Origin: Oscillospiraceae bacterium
Lineage (GTDB): Bacteria > Bacillota > Clostridia > UMGS1883
Assembly: GCA_015069065.1 (NCBI GenBank)
Contig: SVJI01000039.1
Location: 1-10,088 of the forward strand
Direction: 5' to 3'
Length of the DNA stretch: 10,088 nt
Position numbers and translations under genes: made by a program. Positions 1-5,664 of this stretch are shown one piece after another; position 1 is the first letter of the stretch; each line of letters begins with the position of its first letter. The notes under the pieces are model-generated. The model was not told the DNA's origin. It did no database searches and saw nothing but the letters and a program-made list of their open reading frames with translations.

Positions 1-519
1 CCATTTTCAAAGGTTAAGGTCGTGATATTGGGGCAGGACCCGTACCATGAACCCGGGCAGGCACATGGAATGGCTTTTTCAGTAAAGCCCGGTATTCCGA
101 TTCCGCCGTCGCTGCTCAACATGTATAAGGAGCTTAATGCAGAGCTTGGCTGCACAATTCCCAAAAACGGCTACCTTATGAGTTGGGCGCAGCAGGGAGT
201 GCTTCTGCTTAACACCGTGCTGACAGTTCGCGGAGGCGAAGCAAACAGCCACCACGGAAAAGGATGGGAGCTTTTTACTGATGAGATTATCCGTCAGCTT
301 AATATGAGGCGCGATAGCATCATATTTATGCTGTGGGGTAACAATGCGCGAAAAAAGAAAGAGCTTATCACAAACCCTCAGCATCATGTGTTAGAGGCGG
401 CACATCCGAGCCCACTTTCTGCATCACGCGGATTTATGGGGTGCGGTCATTTTAAAAAAGCAAACGAAATTCTTATATCCAACCTTAAATCCCCTATTGA
501 CTGGCAGATTAAAGATTGA
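1..519 (+). CDS. ung: Uracil-DNA glycosylase, family 1 (5'-truncated)
   Basis: Removes uracil from DNA, the first step of base excision repair after cytosine deamination or dUTP misincorporation; cytoplasmic and monomeric. The frame is open from base 1, so the start lies outside the window; 172 residues remain. Family 1 UDGs are about 220-230 residues, so roughly 50 N-terminal residues are missing. Visible motifs are GQDPYH (residues 11-16, with the catalytic-water Asp at 13), the LLLNTVLTV strand with the following HHGKGWELFTDEII segment, and HPSPLSASRGF near the C-terminus, which is the minor-groove/uracil-pocket loop containing the catalytic His. These are diagnostic of UNG rather than MUG or family 4 enzymes. 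An internal GTG at base 22 is not the start because homology continues upstream of it. No terminator hairpin follows the TGA; the hydG promoter begins at the very next base. Confidence 0.96.
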   Translation, partial: PFSKVKVVILGQDPYHEPGQAHGMAFSVKPGIPIPPSLLNMYKELNAELGCTIPKNGYLMSWAQQGVLLLNTVLTVRGGEANSHHGKGWELFTDEIIRQLNMRRDSIIFMLWGNNARKKKELITNPQHHVLEAAHPSPLSASRGFMGCGHFKKANEILISNLKSPIDWQIKD

Positions 520-548
520 TTGACACAGAAAAATTATTATGTTAAACT
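520..548 (+). promoter_or_regulatory. Probable sigma-A promoter of hydG
   Basis: A perfect -35 hexamer TTGACA (520-525) is followed, after a 17-base spacer, by TAAACT (543-548, 4 of 6 matches to TATAAT). It starts one base after the ung stop codon and predicts transcription from about base 555, giving a leader of about 47 bases. The spacing is ideal and the -35 exact; the weak -10 lowers certainty. Confidence 0.55.
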
Positions 549-588
549 GAATATATAGCTGACGGGGAAGTTTTCTGACCTGAAAGAA

Positions 589-592
589 AGGA
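589..592 (+). promoter_or_regulatory. hydG ribosome binding site that decides the start
   Basis: AGGA lies within AAAGGAAG (587-594). It is 9 bases upstream of the ATG at 602 but only 3 bases upstream of the ATG at 596, so it favours the second Met as the start. Confidence 0.7.
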
Positions 593-601
593 AGTATGAA
601 A

Positions 602-2041
602 ATGTATAATCCAAAATCAATGCTTGCTGAGGAATTTATCAGCGATGAGGAAATCCGTGCGACGCTTGCGTATGCGGAGGAAAACAAAAATAACATAGAG
701 CTTATTGACAGTATTCTTGACAAGGCACGTCCGCAGAAAAAGGAAAACGGAACTTTCTGTGCAGGACTTAACCACAGAGAGGCATCTGTACTTCTCGCCT
801 GTGAAATTCCTGAAAAAGTACAGGAGATGTACGCTTTAGCAGAAGAAATAAAGAAAGCCTTTTACGGCAACAGAATTGTCATGTTTGCGCCTCTTTACCT
901 GTCAAACTACTGTGTGAACGGCTGTGTCTACTGTCCGTATCACCATCAGAACAAAACTATCTGCAGAAAAAAGCTTACACAGGAAGAAGTTGAAAAAGAG
1001 GTTATTGCCCTGCAGGATATGGGTCATAAGCGTCTTGCCATTGAGGCAGGAGAGGACCCTGTAAATAATCCTATAGAGTATATCCTCGAATGTATTAACA
1101 CAATTTATTCCATAAAGCACAAAAATGGCGCAATAAGGCGTGTGAATGTAAATATCGCCGCTACTACGGTGGAAAATTACAGAAAGCTTAAAGATGCAGG
1201 CATCGGTACTTATATATTGTTTCAGGAAACGTATCACAAGGAAAGCTATCTTAAGCTTCACCCCACAGGTCCTAAGCATGATTATAATTATCATACAGAG
1301 GCCATGGACAGAGCAATGGAGGGTGGCATAGACGATGTCGGTCTGGGCGTGCTTTTCGGTCTGGAACTTTATAAGTACGAATTTGCAGGACTTTTGATGC
1401 ATGCAGAGCATCTGGAAGCAGTCCACGGAGTAGGTCCCCATACAATAAGTGTCCCCAGAATAAAGCGTGCCGACGATATTGACCCAGATGTTTTCGACAA
1501 CGGAATTGATGATGAAACATTTGCAAAGATTTGTGCTTTGATAAGAATTTCAACCCCCTACACAGGTATGATTATTTCAACACGTGAAAGTCAGGCAGTG
1601 CGCGAGAAAGTTATAAAACTGGGTGTTTCCCAGATAAGCGGTGCATCACGCACGTCGGTAGGCGGATATTCCGAGGAGGAGCGTCCTCATGACACTGAGC
1701 AATTTGACGTTTCTGACACAAGAACTCTGGATGAAGTGGTAAGGTGGCTTATGGAGTTCGGCTATATCCCCTCTTTCTGCACAGCGTGCTACCGCGAGGG
1801 CAGAACAGGTGACCGTTTTATGTCACTGTGTAAATCAGGACAAATTCAAAACTGCTGCCATCCTAATGCACTGATGACATTGAAAGAATTTTTGATGGAC
1901 TATGCTTCCGAGGACACAAAAAAAATCGGTGAAGCACTTATTAAAGCGGAGCTTGAAAATATTCCGCGTGAAAATGTACGCCGCATATGCGGTGAAAATC
2001 TGGAGAAAATCCAAAACGGCATACGCGACTTTAGATTCTAA
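602..2041 (+). CDS. hydG: [FeFe]-hydrogenase maturase HydG (radical SAM tyrosine lyase)
   Basis: HydG cleaves tyrosine to p-cresol and a glycine-derived fragment and supplies the CO and CN- ligands for the H-cluster of [FeFe] hydrogenase, together with HydE and HydF. The 479-residue protein has the radical SAM triad C104-x3-C108-x2-C111 for the SAM-binding 4Fe-4S cluster. Its HydG-specific C-terminal motif is C393-x2-C396-x22-C419, the site of the second cluster that carries the dangler iron. This motif separates it from the related ThiH and HydE. ISVPRIKRADD (residues 282-292) is also typical of the family. The start at 602 has better RBS spacing than the ATG at 596 (two extra residues), and the resulting N-terminus MYNPKS resembles clostridial HydG as I recall it. 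Residues about 42-56 look like a short insertion with an extra Cys (C53). No hydE, hydF or hydrogenase gene is nearby. Presence of HydG implies an anaerobic, H2-metabolising host. Confidence 0.97.
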   Translation: MYNPKSMLAEEFISDEEIRATLAYAEENKNNIELIDSILDKARPQKKENGTFCAGLNHREASVLLACEIPEKVQEMYALAEEIKKAFYGNRIVMFAPLYLSNYCVNGCVYCPYHHQNKTICRKKLTQEEVEKEVIALQDMGHKRLAIEAGEDPVNNPIEYILECINTIYSIKHKNGAIRRVNVNIAATTVENYRKLKDAGIGTYILFQETYHKESYLKLHPTGPKHDYNYHTEAMDRAMEGGIDDVGLGVLFGLELYKYEFAGLLMHAEHLEAVHGVGPHTISVPRIKRADDIDPDVFDNGIDDETFAKICALIRISTPYTGMIISTRESQAVREKVIKLGVSQISGASRTSVGGYSEEERPHDTEQFDVSDTRTLDEVVRWLMEFGYIPSFCTACYREGRTGDRFMSLCKSGQIQNCCHPNALMTLKEFLMDYASEDTKKIGEALIKAELENIPRENVRRICGENLEKIQNGIRDFRF

Positions 2042-2084
2042 TAATAAACTGAGCTGTGACAGTGTCACAGCTCAGTTTATTATT
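2040..2084. terminator. Bidirectional terminator shared by hydG and rarA
   Basis: A perfect 21-base inverted repeat (left arm 2040-2060, right arm 2064-2084) has a 3-base loop AGT. The GC-containing core is CTGAGCTGTGAC paired with GTCACAGCTCAG, flanked by A-rich and T-rich ends. The + strand continues into TTCTCTTTTTT, a good U-tract; the - strand has TTTATTATT at the end of the arm. The hydG stop TAA (2039-2041) and the rarA stop (2080-2082) both overlap the arms. Confidence 0.9.
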
Positions 2085-3345
2085 TTCTCTTTTTTATTTC
2101 GTTCCAATAGTTTGCAGTCTGTTGCTCAAGCTTATTCTCCCCATACTTATAGTATGTCTTCCCCACAAGAGTATCAGGCAGGTACTGTTGCTTAACGTAG
2201 TGGTTAGGATAGCTGTGCGGATATTTATATCCGCTGCCATGCCCCAGTTTTTGTGCACCGCCATAGTGGGCGTCCTTAAGATGCGGCGGTATCTCGCCCA
2301 TGTTACCGCTTTGTACGTCATATAGCGCATCATCTATAGCGCATATTGCACTGTTTGACTTAGGCGCAGTAGCAAGCATTATAACCGCCTCTGCAAGGGG
2401 AATCCTCGCCTCCGGGAATCCCAGTTGAAGTGCCGCATCTACACACGCCTTGGTTATAACAATCGCATTTGGATACGCCAGTCCTATATCCTCTGCTGCC
2501 ATTACGAGGATACGGCGGCATATACTCTGCAAATCGCCTGCATTAACCAATCTTGATAAATAGTGCAGTGCCGCATCAGGGTCACTTCCGCGTACAGACT
2601 TCTGAAACGCACTCAAAACATCATAATGACTGTCACCGTCACGGTCATGGCGGAAAGCTTTTTTCATTGTTACGGCTTCTGCCAACTCCAGATTAACGAC
2701 CATGTTCTGATTTTCGTCAGGGACACAGGCAAGCACCGCTACCTCCAATGAATTAAGTGCCTTCCTTACATCTCCACAGGCACTTTGGGCAATATGCTCT
2801 GCCGCTTCTTCTTCCAGTATTATGGGAAAATCCTCAGAAAGTGAATCCTTCGCCCGCGCAAGTGCGTGCATTATATCCTCTGTCTCAACTCCGTAAAATT
2901 CAAACACGGTGGAACGTGACAGTATCGCATTATATATGTAAAAATACGGATTCTCCGTAGTAGAAGCTATCAGCGTTACTCTGCCGTTTTCTATACATTC
3001 CAAAAGAGATTGCTGCTGCTTCTTGTTAAAGTTCTGTATTTCGTCCAGATAGAGTATAACACCCTCTGCTCCGAGCATAGACTCCGCTTCCTGAAGCATT
3101 GCCTTTATGTCAGAAACAGAAGCATTGGTGGCATTAAGCTTATACAGAGGCTTATTCGCCTTTTTTGCAGCAATATTCGCCACAGTTGTTTTCCCTGTTC
3201 CCGACGGGCCATAGAATATCATGTTTGGAATTTCGCCGCTGTTTATTATATTATAAAGAACCTTTCCCTCTCCCAAAATGTGTTTTTGTCCAACAACATC
3301 TGTCAGGGATTGAGGGCGCATTCTGTCTGCCAGTGGGCTACGCAT
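2080..3345 (-). CDS. rarA: Replication-associated recombination protein A (AAA+ ATPase, RarA/MgsA/WRNIP1 family)
   Basis: RarA is a clamp-loader-like AAA+ ATPase that acts at stalled replication forks and single-strand gaps in the cytoplasm. From the Met at 3345 it is 421 residues. Visible elements are PLADRMRP at residues 4-11, the Walker A motif GPSGTGKTT (46-54), Walker B VILYLDE (96-102), sensor-1 STTEN (128-132), and SRSTVFEF with a likely arginine finger at R144. The C-terminal MgsA-type domain carries HYGGAQKLGHGSGYKYPH, a hallmark of the family that separates RarA from DnaX, RuvB and HolB. A longer frame reaches an ATG at 3369, but that ATG has no Shine-Dalgarno, whereas AAAGGA lies upstream of 3345. 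The start choice remains moderately uncertain. DEIQNFNK replaces the DEIHRFNK I expect after Walker B. The gene converges on hydG and diverges from nth. Confidence 0.95.
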   Translation of the reverse strand: MRSPLADRMRPQSLTDVVGQKHILGEGKVLYNIINSGEIPNMIFYGPSGTGKTTVANIAAKKANKPLYKLNATNASVSDIKAMLQEAESMLGAEGVILYLDEIQNFNKKQQQSLLECIENGRVTLIASTTENPYFYIYNAILSRSTVFEFYGVETEDIMHALARAKDSLSEDFPIILEEEAAEHIAQSACGDVRKALNSLEVAVLACVPDENQNMVVNLELAEAVTMKKAFRHDRDGDSHYDVLSAFQKSVRGSDPDAALHYLSRLVNAGDLQSICRRILVMAAEDIGLAYPNAIVITKACVDAALQLGFPEARIPLAEAVIMLATAPKSNSAICAIDDALYDVQSGNMGEIPPHLKDAHYGGAQKLGHGSGYKYPHSYPNHYVKQQYLPDTLVGKTYYKYGENKLEQQTANYWNEIKKRK

Positions 3346-3356
3346 TCTTTGACCAT

Positions 3357-3360
3357 TCCT
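3357..3360 (-). promoter_or_regulatory. rarA ribosome binding site favouring the start at 3345
   Basis: AGGA (within GAAAGGAA, minus strand) is 11 bases before the ATG at 3345. It lies downstream of the alternative ATG at 3369, which has no purine-rich site of its own. The spacing is slightly long, so this is supportive and not decisive. Confidence 0.5.
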
Positions 3361-3387
3361 TTCGCACATACATCTGTACTGCTTTTA

Positions 3388-3416
3388 ATTATACAAAGTT
3401 TTTCTTTCAAAAACAA
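3388..3416 (-). promoter_or_regulatory. Probable sigma-A promoter of rarA
   Basis: On the minus strand, TTGTTT (3416-3411) is followed after exactly 17 bases by a perfect TATAAT (3393-3388). Transcription would begin near 3381. That leaves a leader of about 35 bases for the start at 3345, but only about 12 bases for the ATG at 3369, which supports the shorter protein. Confidence 0.6.
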
Positions 3417-3433
3417 GTAGTTTATGATAAAAT
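3405..3433 (+). promoter_or_regulatory. Candidate promoter of nth
   Basis: TTTCAA (3405-3410), a 17-base spacer and TAAAAT (3428-3433, 5 of 6 matches) precede nth. TATGAT at 3423-3428 is an alternative -10 in the same A/T-rich stretch. The -35 is poor, so only the approximate region is supported. It overlaps the divergent rarA promoter. Confidence 0.35.
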
Positions 3434-3452
3434 AAATTAAGAAGGTGATTTT

Positions 3453-4100
3453 ATGGATAAAAAAGAACGTGCAGAAGCATTCTGCGACATTTTGGAGCAG
3501 CTCTATCCCGATGCACTCTGCTCCCTTGAATATGAAACTCCGCTCCAGCTTTTAATAGCGACACAGCTTTCCGCTCAGTGTACCGATGCAAGGGTAAATA
3601 TTGTTACAAAGGACCTGTTTAAAAAATATCCCGATGCCACTTCATTTGCAAATGCTGATTTAAAGGAGCTTGAGGAGGATATCCGCCCCACAGGATTCTA
3701 CCACAACAAGGCAAAAAATATTATTAGCTGCTGCAAAAAAATACTTTCGGATTTTGATGGAGAAATTCCTGACAATATGGAAGATATGCTATCTTTGGCA
3801 GGGGTTGGAAGAAAGACCGCTAACCTTGTTTTAGGTGATATTTTTGGAAAGGGCGGTATGGTAATAGACACCCATGCAAAGCGTATTTTATACAGAGTAG
3901 GATTAACAAAGGAGACTCTGCCCGAAAAAGTGGAAAAAGATACAGAAAAGCTTCTCCCAAGGGACAAGCACAGCGATTTCTGCCACAGGCTGGTACTGCA
4001 CGGGCGCGCACTGTGCACTGCAAGAAAGCCTAAGTGCGATTTGTGCCCTGCATCAGGTATATGCAAGAAATGTCTTAACAATTTACAAAAAACATATTGA
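3453..4100 (+). CDS. nth: Endonuclease III (DNA glycosylase/AP lyase)
   Basis: A bifunctional base excision repair enzyme that removes oxidised pyrimidines and nicks the strand at the resulting abasic site. Its 215 residues match the family length (about 210). The helix-hairpin-helix LAGVGRKTA is at residues 115-123, with catalytic Lys at K121, and VIDTHAKR contains the catalytic Asp D139. The C-terminal 4Fe-4S loop is complete: C188-x6-C195-x2-C198-x5-C204. These residues distinguish it from MutY and from AlkA-type HhH-GPD glycosylases. Start: ATG preceded by the strong ribosome binding site GAAGGTGA (3441-3448), 4 bases away. It is divergent from rarA, and the promoter of the next gene overlaps its TGA stop. 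No terminator follows, so some read-through into the transporter gene is possible. Confidence 0.97.
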   Translation: MDKKERAEAFCDILEQLYPDALCSLEYETPLQLLIATQLSAQCTDARVNIVTKDLFKKYPDATSFANADLKELEEDIRPTGFYHNKAKNIISCCKKILSDFDGEIPDNMEDMLSLAGVGRKTANLVLGDIFGKGGMVIDTHAKRILYRVGLTKETLPEKVEKDTEKLLPRDKHSDFCHRLVLHGRALCTARKPKCDLCPASGICKKCLNNLQKTY

Positions 4101-4125
4101 AAACAGTCCAACAATGTTTTATAAT
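4097..4125 (+). promoter_or_regulatory. Near-consensus sigma-A promoter of the ECF S component-DUF4364 unit
   Basis: TTGAAA (4097-4102, 5 of 6 matches), a 17-base spacer and a perfect TATAAT (4120-4125). The -35 overlaps the nth stop codon TGA (4098-4100). A second TATAAT follows at 4127-4132. Predicted transcription start is about 4132, giving a leader of about 49 bases. Confidence 0.75.
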
Positions 4126-4140
4126 ATATAATGTAGTATA

Positions 4141-4161
4141 GTCGGGTAACTCACTCCCGAC
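4141..4161 (+). other. Short leader hairpin before the transporter gene
   Basis: GTCGGG (4141-4146) pairs with CCCGAC (4156-4161) over a 9-base loop. It lies near the predicted 5' end of the mRNA and 20 bases before the start codon, and no U-tract follows it. It may stabilise the 5' end or modulate translation. It is too small for a known riboswitch, and I recognise no tetrahydrofolate riboswitch elements. Confidence 0.45.
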
Positions 4162-4180
4162 AGAATGGAGATATATTTTT

Positions 4181-5065
4181 ATGAGTCAGGATAAAAAGCA
4201 TATTTTCGACCAAGAATCTGCAAGTGCCAGACACGTTGCATTTGACCAGAATCCATACGGAACAGGACATTCAAAATATAACGGCTTTTCAAGTCGCAGA
4301 GAAATGATTCTTGCTTCCATACAAAATTATTTTGGAAATGGTAAGATTATGATGGCAAGCTCGCTGAGCCATCTGCGCAATCCTATTACAATTATCGTAA
4401 TTTTCCTTTTGATTGGTTTATATATACTGCTCGGTGTTGCCGGAACGATAGAATTTTCGTTTTATAACACCAAGGTGGTGCAGTACATAACTACCAATCT
4501 GGATATCCTCGTAAATGCACTTCTGGGATATTTCTACGGTCCTGTAACCTGCTGCATCAGCGTAGCGTTGTGCTGCATTGTGCGAATGATTTCAGAGGGC
4601 AACGTATTCTTCATCGGTTATATCATTGGTGCTTCCGTTGCAGGCTTTCTGCACGGATGGATTTTGTACAGGCACAAAACCATGTGGTTTGGAACACGGT
4701 TCCGCGGATTTTTTACAGACCTTCTTTCAAAGGTATTTTTGACAAGACTCGTTGTGTCAGTGTTTGTAAATATTCTTTTAATGGCAGTTATTTACAAGGT
4801 ATTTATTAACTACCCCATCTACGAGTACATTATGCATTATGCAAAATCAGGAGTTGAGCTTACCTCTGTTGGTGAGTTCCTTGGTGTATTTGTAGTAAGT
4901 CTTTTTTTTGAAACCGCTGTTATTTTCCTCGGACTTGCAATAATAAACTTTATAGTTATGAAGGCATTTCCCTCACAGATGGAGCAGCCCACTCTTATTA
5001 TAGACAGTAACGGTGTGCTTATAAATCTGGAGGATGAAATGACAGGCAGCGATATAATGACGTAA
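4181..5065 (+). CDS. Putative ECF transporter S component, FolT-like membrane protein
   Basis: Likely the substrate-binding subunit of an energy-coupling factor vitamin transporter, which works with shared EcfA/A'/T subunits encoded elsewhere. I see about six hydrophobic segments, near residues 68-88, 104-119, 120-136, 142-162, 183-207 and 232-260. The stretch LGYFYGPVTCC...GYIIGASVAGFLHGWILYRHK, then a helix ending VNILLMAVIYKVFI, resembles FolT-type S components (ECF_trnsprt family). S components are usually 170-200 residues; this one has 294, because of a hydrophilic N-terminal tail of about 66 residues and a polar C-terminal tail of about 30. Two Cys pairs (124-125 and 131-132) sit in one membrane helix. 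Folate as substrate is inferred only from resemblance; another vitamin is possible. The ATG has GGAG 10 bases upstream, and the DUF4364 gene follows after 27 bases, indicating an operon. Confidence 0.7.
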   Translation: MSQDKKHIFDQESASARHVAFDQNPYGTGHSKYNGFSSRREMILASIQNYFGNGKIMMASSLSHLRNPITIIVIFLLIGLYILLGVAGTIEFSFYNTKVVQYITTNLDILVNALLGYFYGPVTCCISVALCCIVRMISEGNVFFIGYIIGASVAGFLHGWILYRHKTMWFGTRFRGFFTDLLSKVFLTRLVVSVFVNILLMAVIYKVFINYPIYEYIMHYAKSGVELTSVGEFLGVFVVSLFFETAVIFLGLAIINFIVMKAFPSQMEQPTLIIDSNGVLINLEDEMTGSDIMT

Positions 5066-5092
5066 TAATATTTTGTTAGGGAGGGGCTTTTC

Positions 5093-5623
5093 TTGGATTA
5101 CTGTTTTGACGATAAAATAGATGTCAAGCTTATAGCATTATTTATTATTGACAACTTCAAAATGCCTGTTCCCAACTCATTTATAGTTGACACCCTGATG
5201 CTGGAACCATTCGTAAATTATTTTGACCTGCAGCAGCAAATGGCTGAACTGGAGGATGAAGAACTGGTAACATATTACTGTGAGGATTCAGACAAATTCT
5301 ACAGTCTCACATCCAAAGGAATACAGGCGTTGGAATTTTTCTCTCTCAGGATTCCTAAAACCGTTCGTGAAAGATTGCTGCGCGCAATTAAAATTAAAGT
5401 GAAGGATTTAAAAAATGCTCTCAGCATAAAGGCAGAGTATAAAAAGGTCAACGATATTGAATACAGTGTGACATTGGGAATATCTGAGGGCAACTTTGAT
5501 ATGTTCGGTGTAACAATCTCTGTAAGCGACGAGCTTATGGCGAAAAAAATGTGTGCCTCTTTCAAAAACAATCCCCAAACACTCTATTCAGAATTTCTTT
5601 CCGCACTTACTAAGAATATATAG
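5093..5623 (+). CDS. DUF4364 family protein, winged-helix-like
   Basis: A 176-residue soluble protein that I place in the DUF4364 family, which has no established function that I know of. Residues about 8-85 look like a winged helix-turn-helix: helices around LIALFIIDNF and SFIVDTLM, then LQQQMAELEDEELVTYY, and a wing of DKFYSLTSKGIQALEFF. The phrase 'YSLTSKGIQALE' is the kind seen in PadR/MarR-like winged helices. The C-terminal half (about 95-176) is alternating strand and helix and may be a dimerisation or ligand domain. The start is TTG, supported by the strong site AGGGAGGGG (5078-5086) 6 bases upstream. It lies 27 bases downstream of the S-component gene and was probably co-transcribed with it. 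Whether it regulates that transporter is speculation from position. Confidence 0.85.
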   Translation: MDYCFDDKIDVKLIALFIIDNFKMPVPNSFIVDTLMLEPFVNYFDLQQQMAELEDEELVTYYCEDSDKFYSLTSKGIQALEFFSLRIPKTVRERLLRAIKIKVKDLKNALSIKAEYKKVNDIEYSVTLGISEGNFDMFGVTISVSDELMAKKMCASFKNNPQTLYSEFLSALTKNI

Positions 5624-5664
5624 AGAAATAAAAAAAGAGCCTGACGGCTCTTTTTTTATTTCTC
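5623..5664. terminator. Bidirectional terminator shared by the DUF4364 gene and the ROK glucokinase gene
   Basis: A perfect 19-base inverted repeat (arms 5623-5641 and 5646-5664) with loop TGAC. The core GAGCC/GGCTC is followed on each strand by seven T residues, so both strands read as canonical intrinsic terminators. The TAG of the DUF4364 gene (5621-5623) and the TAA of the kinase (5656-5658) overlap the arms. Confidence 0.93.

Noticed and set aside
902..1441. 179-residue open frame on the minus strand opposite hydG
   Set aside because: It lies entirely within the clear HydG coding region, has a Cys/Ile/His-rich composition without any recognisable domain, and no ribosome binding site was seen; it is a shadow of the real gene.
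2053..2071. TGTGA-N5-TCACA looks like a CRP/FNR-type operator
   Set aside because: The spacing is N5, not N6; the element lies at two convergent 3' ends, has long flanking complementarity and a U-tract, and is better explained as a terminator stem.
3010..3420. 136-residue open frame on the plus strand opposite the rarA start
   Set aside because: It overlaps the Walker A and B region of rarA in antisense, and the translation is low in complexity and without motifs.
3698..4114. 138-residue open frame on the minus strand opposite nth
   Set aside because: It is antisense to the catalytic and iron-sulphur region of nth and has no recognisable features.
4126..4180. Possible tetrahydrofolate or other vitamin riboswitch before the FolT-like gene
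   Set aside because: The leader is only about 50 bases, with one 6-bp hairpin and no conserved riboswitch core that I can recognise.
5080..5100. DUF4364 gene might start at an ATG rather than TTG
   Set aside because: No in-frame ATG occurs near the expected N-terminus; TTG at 5093 has an excellent site, AGGGAGGGG, 6 bases upstream.
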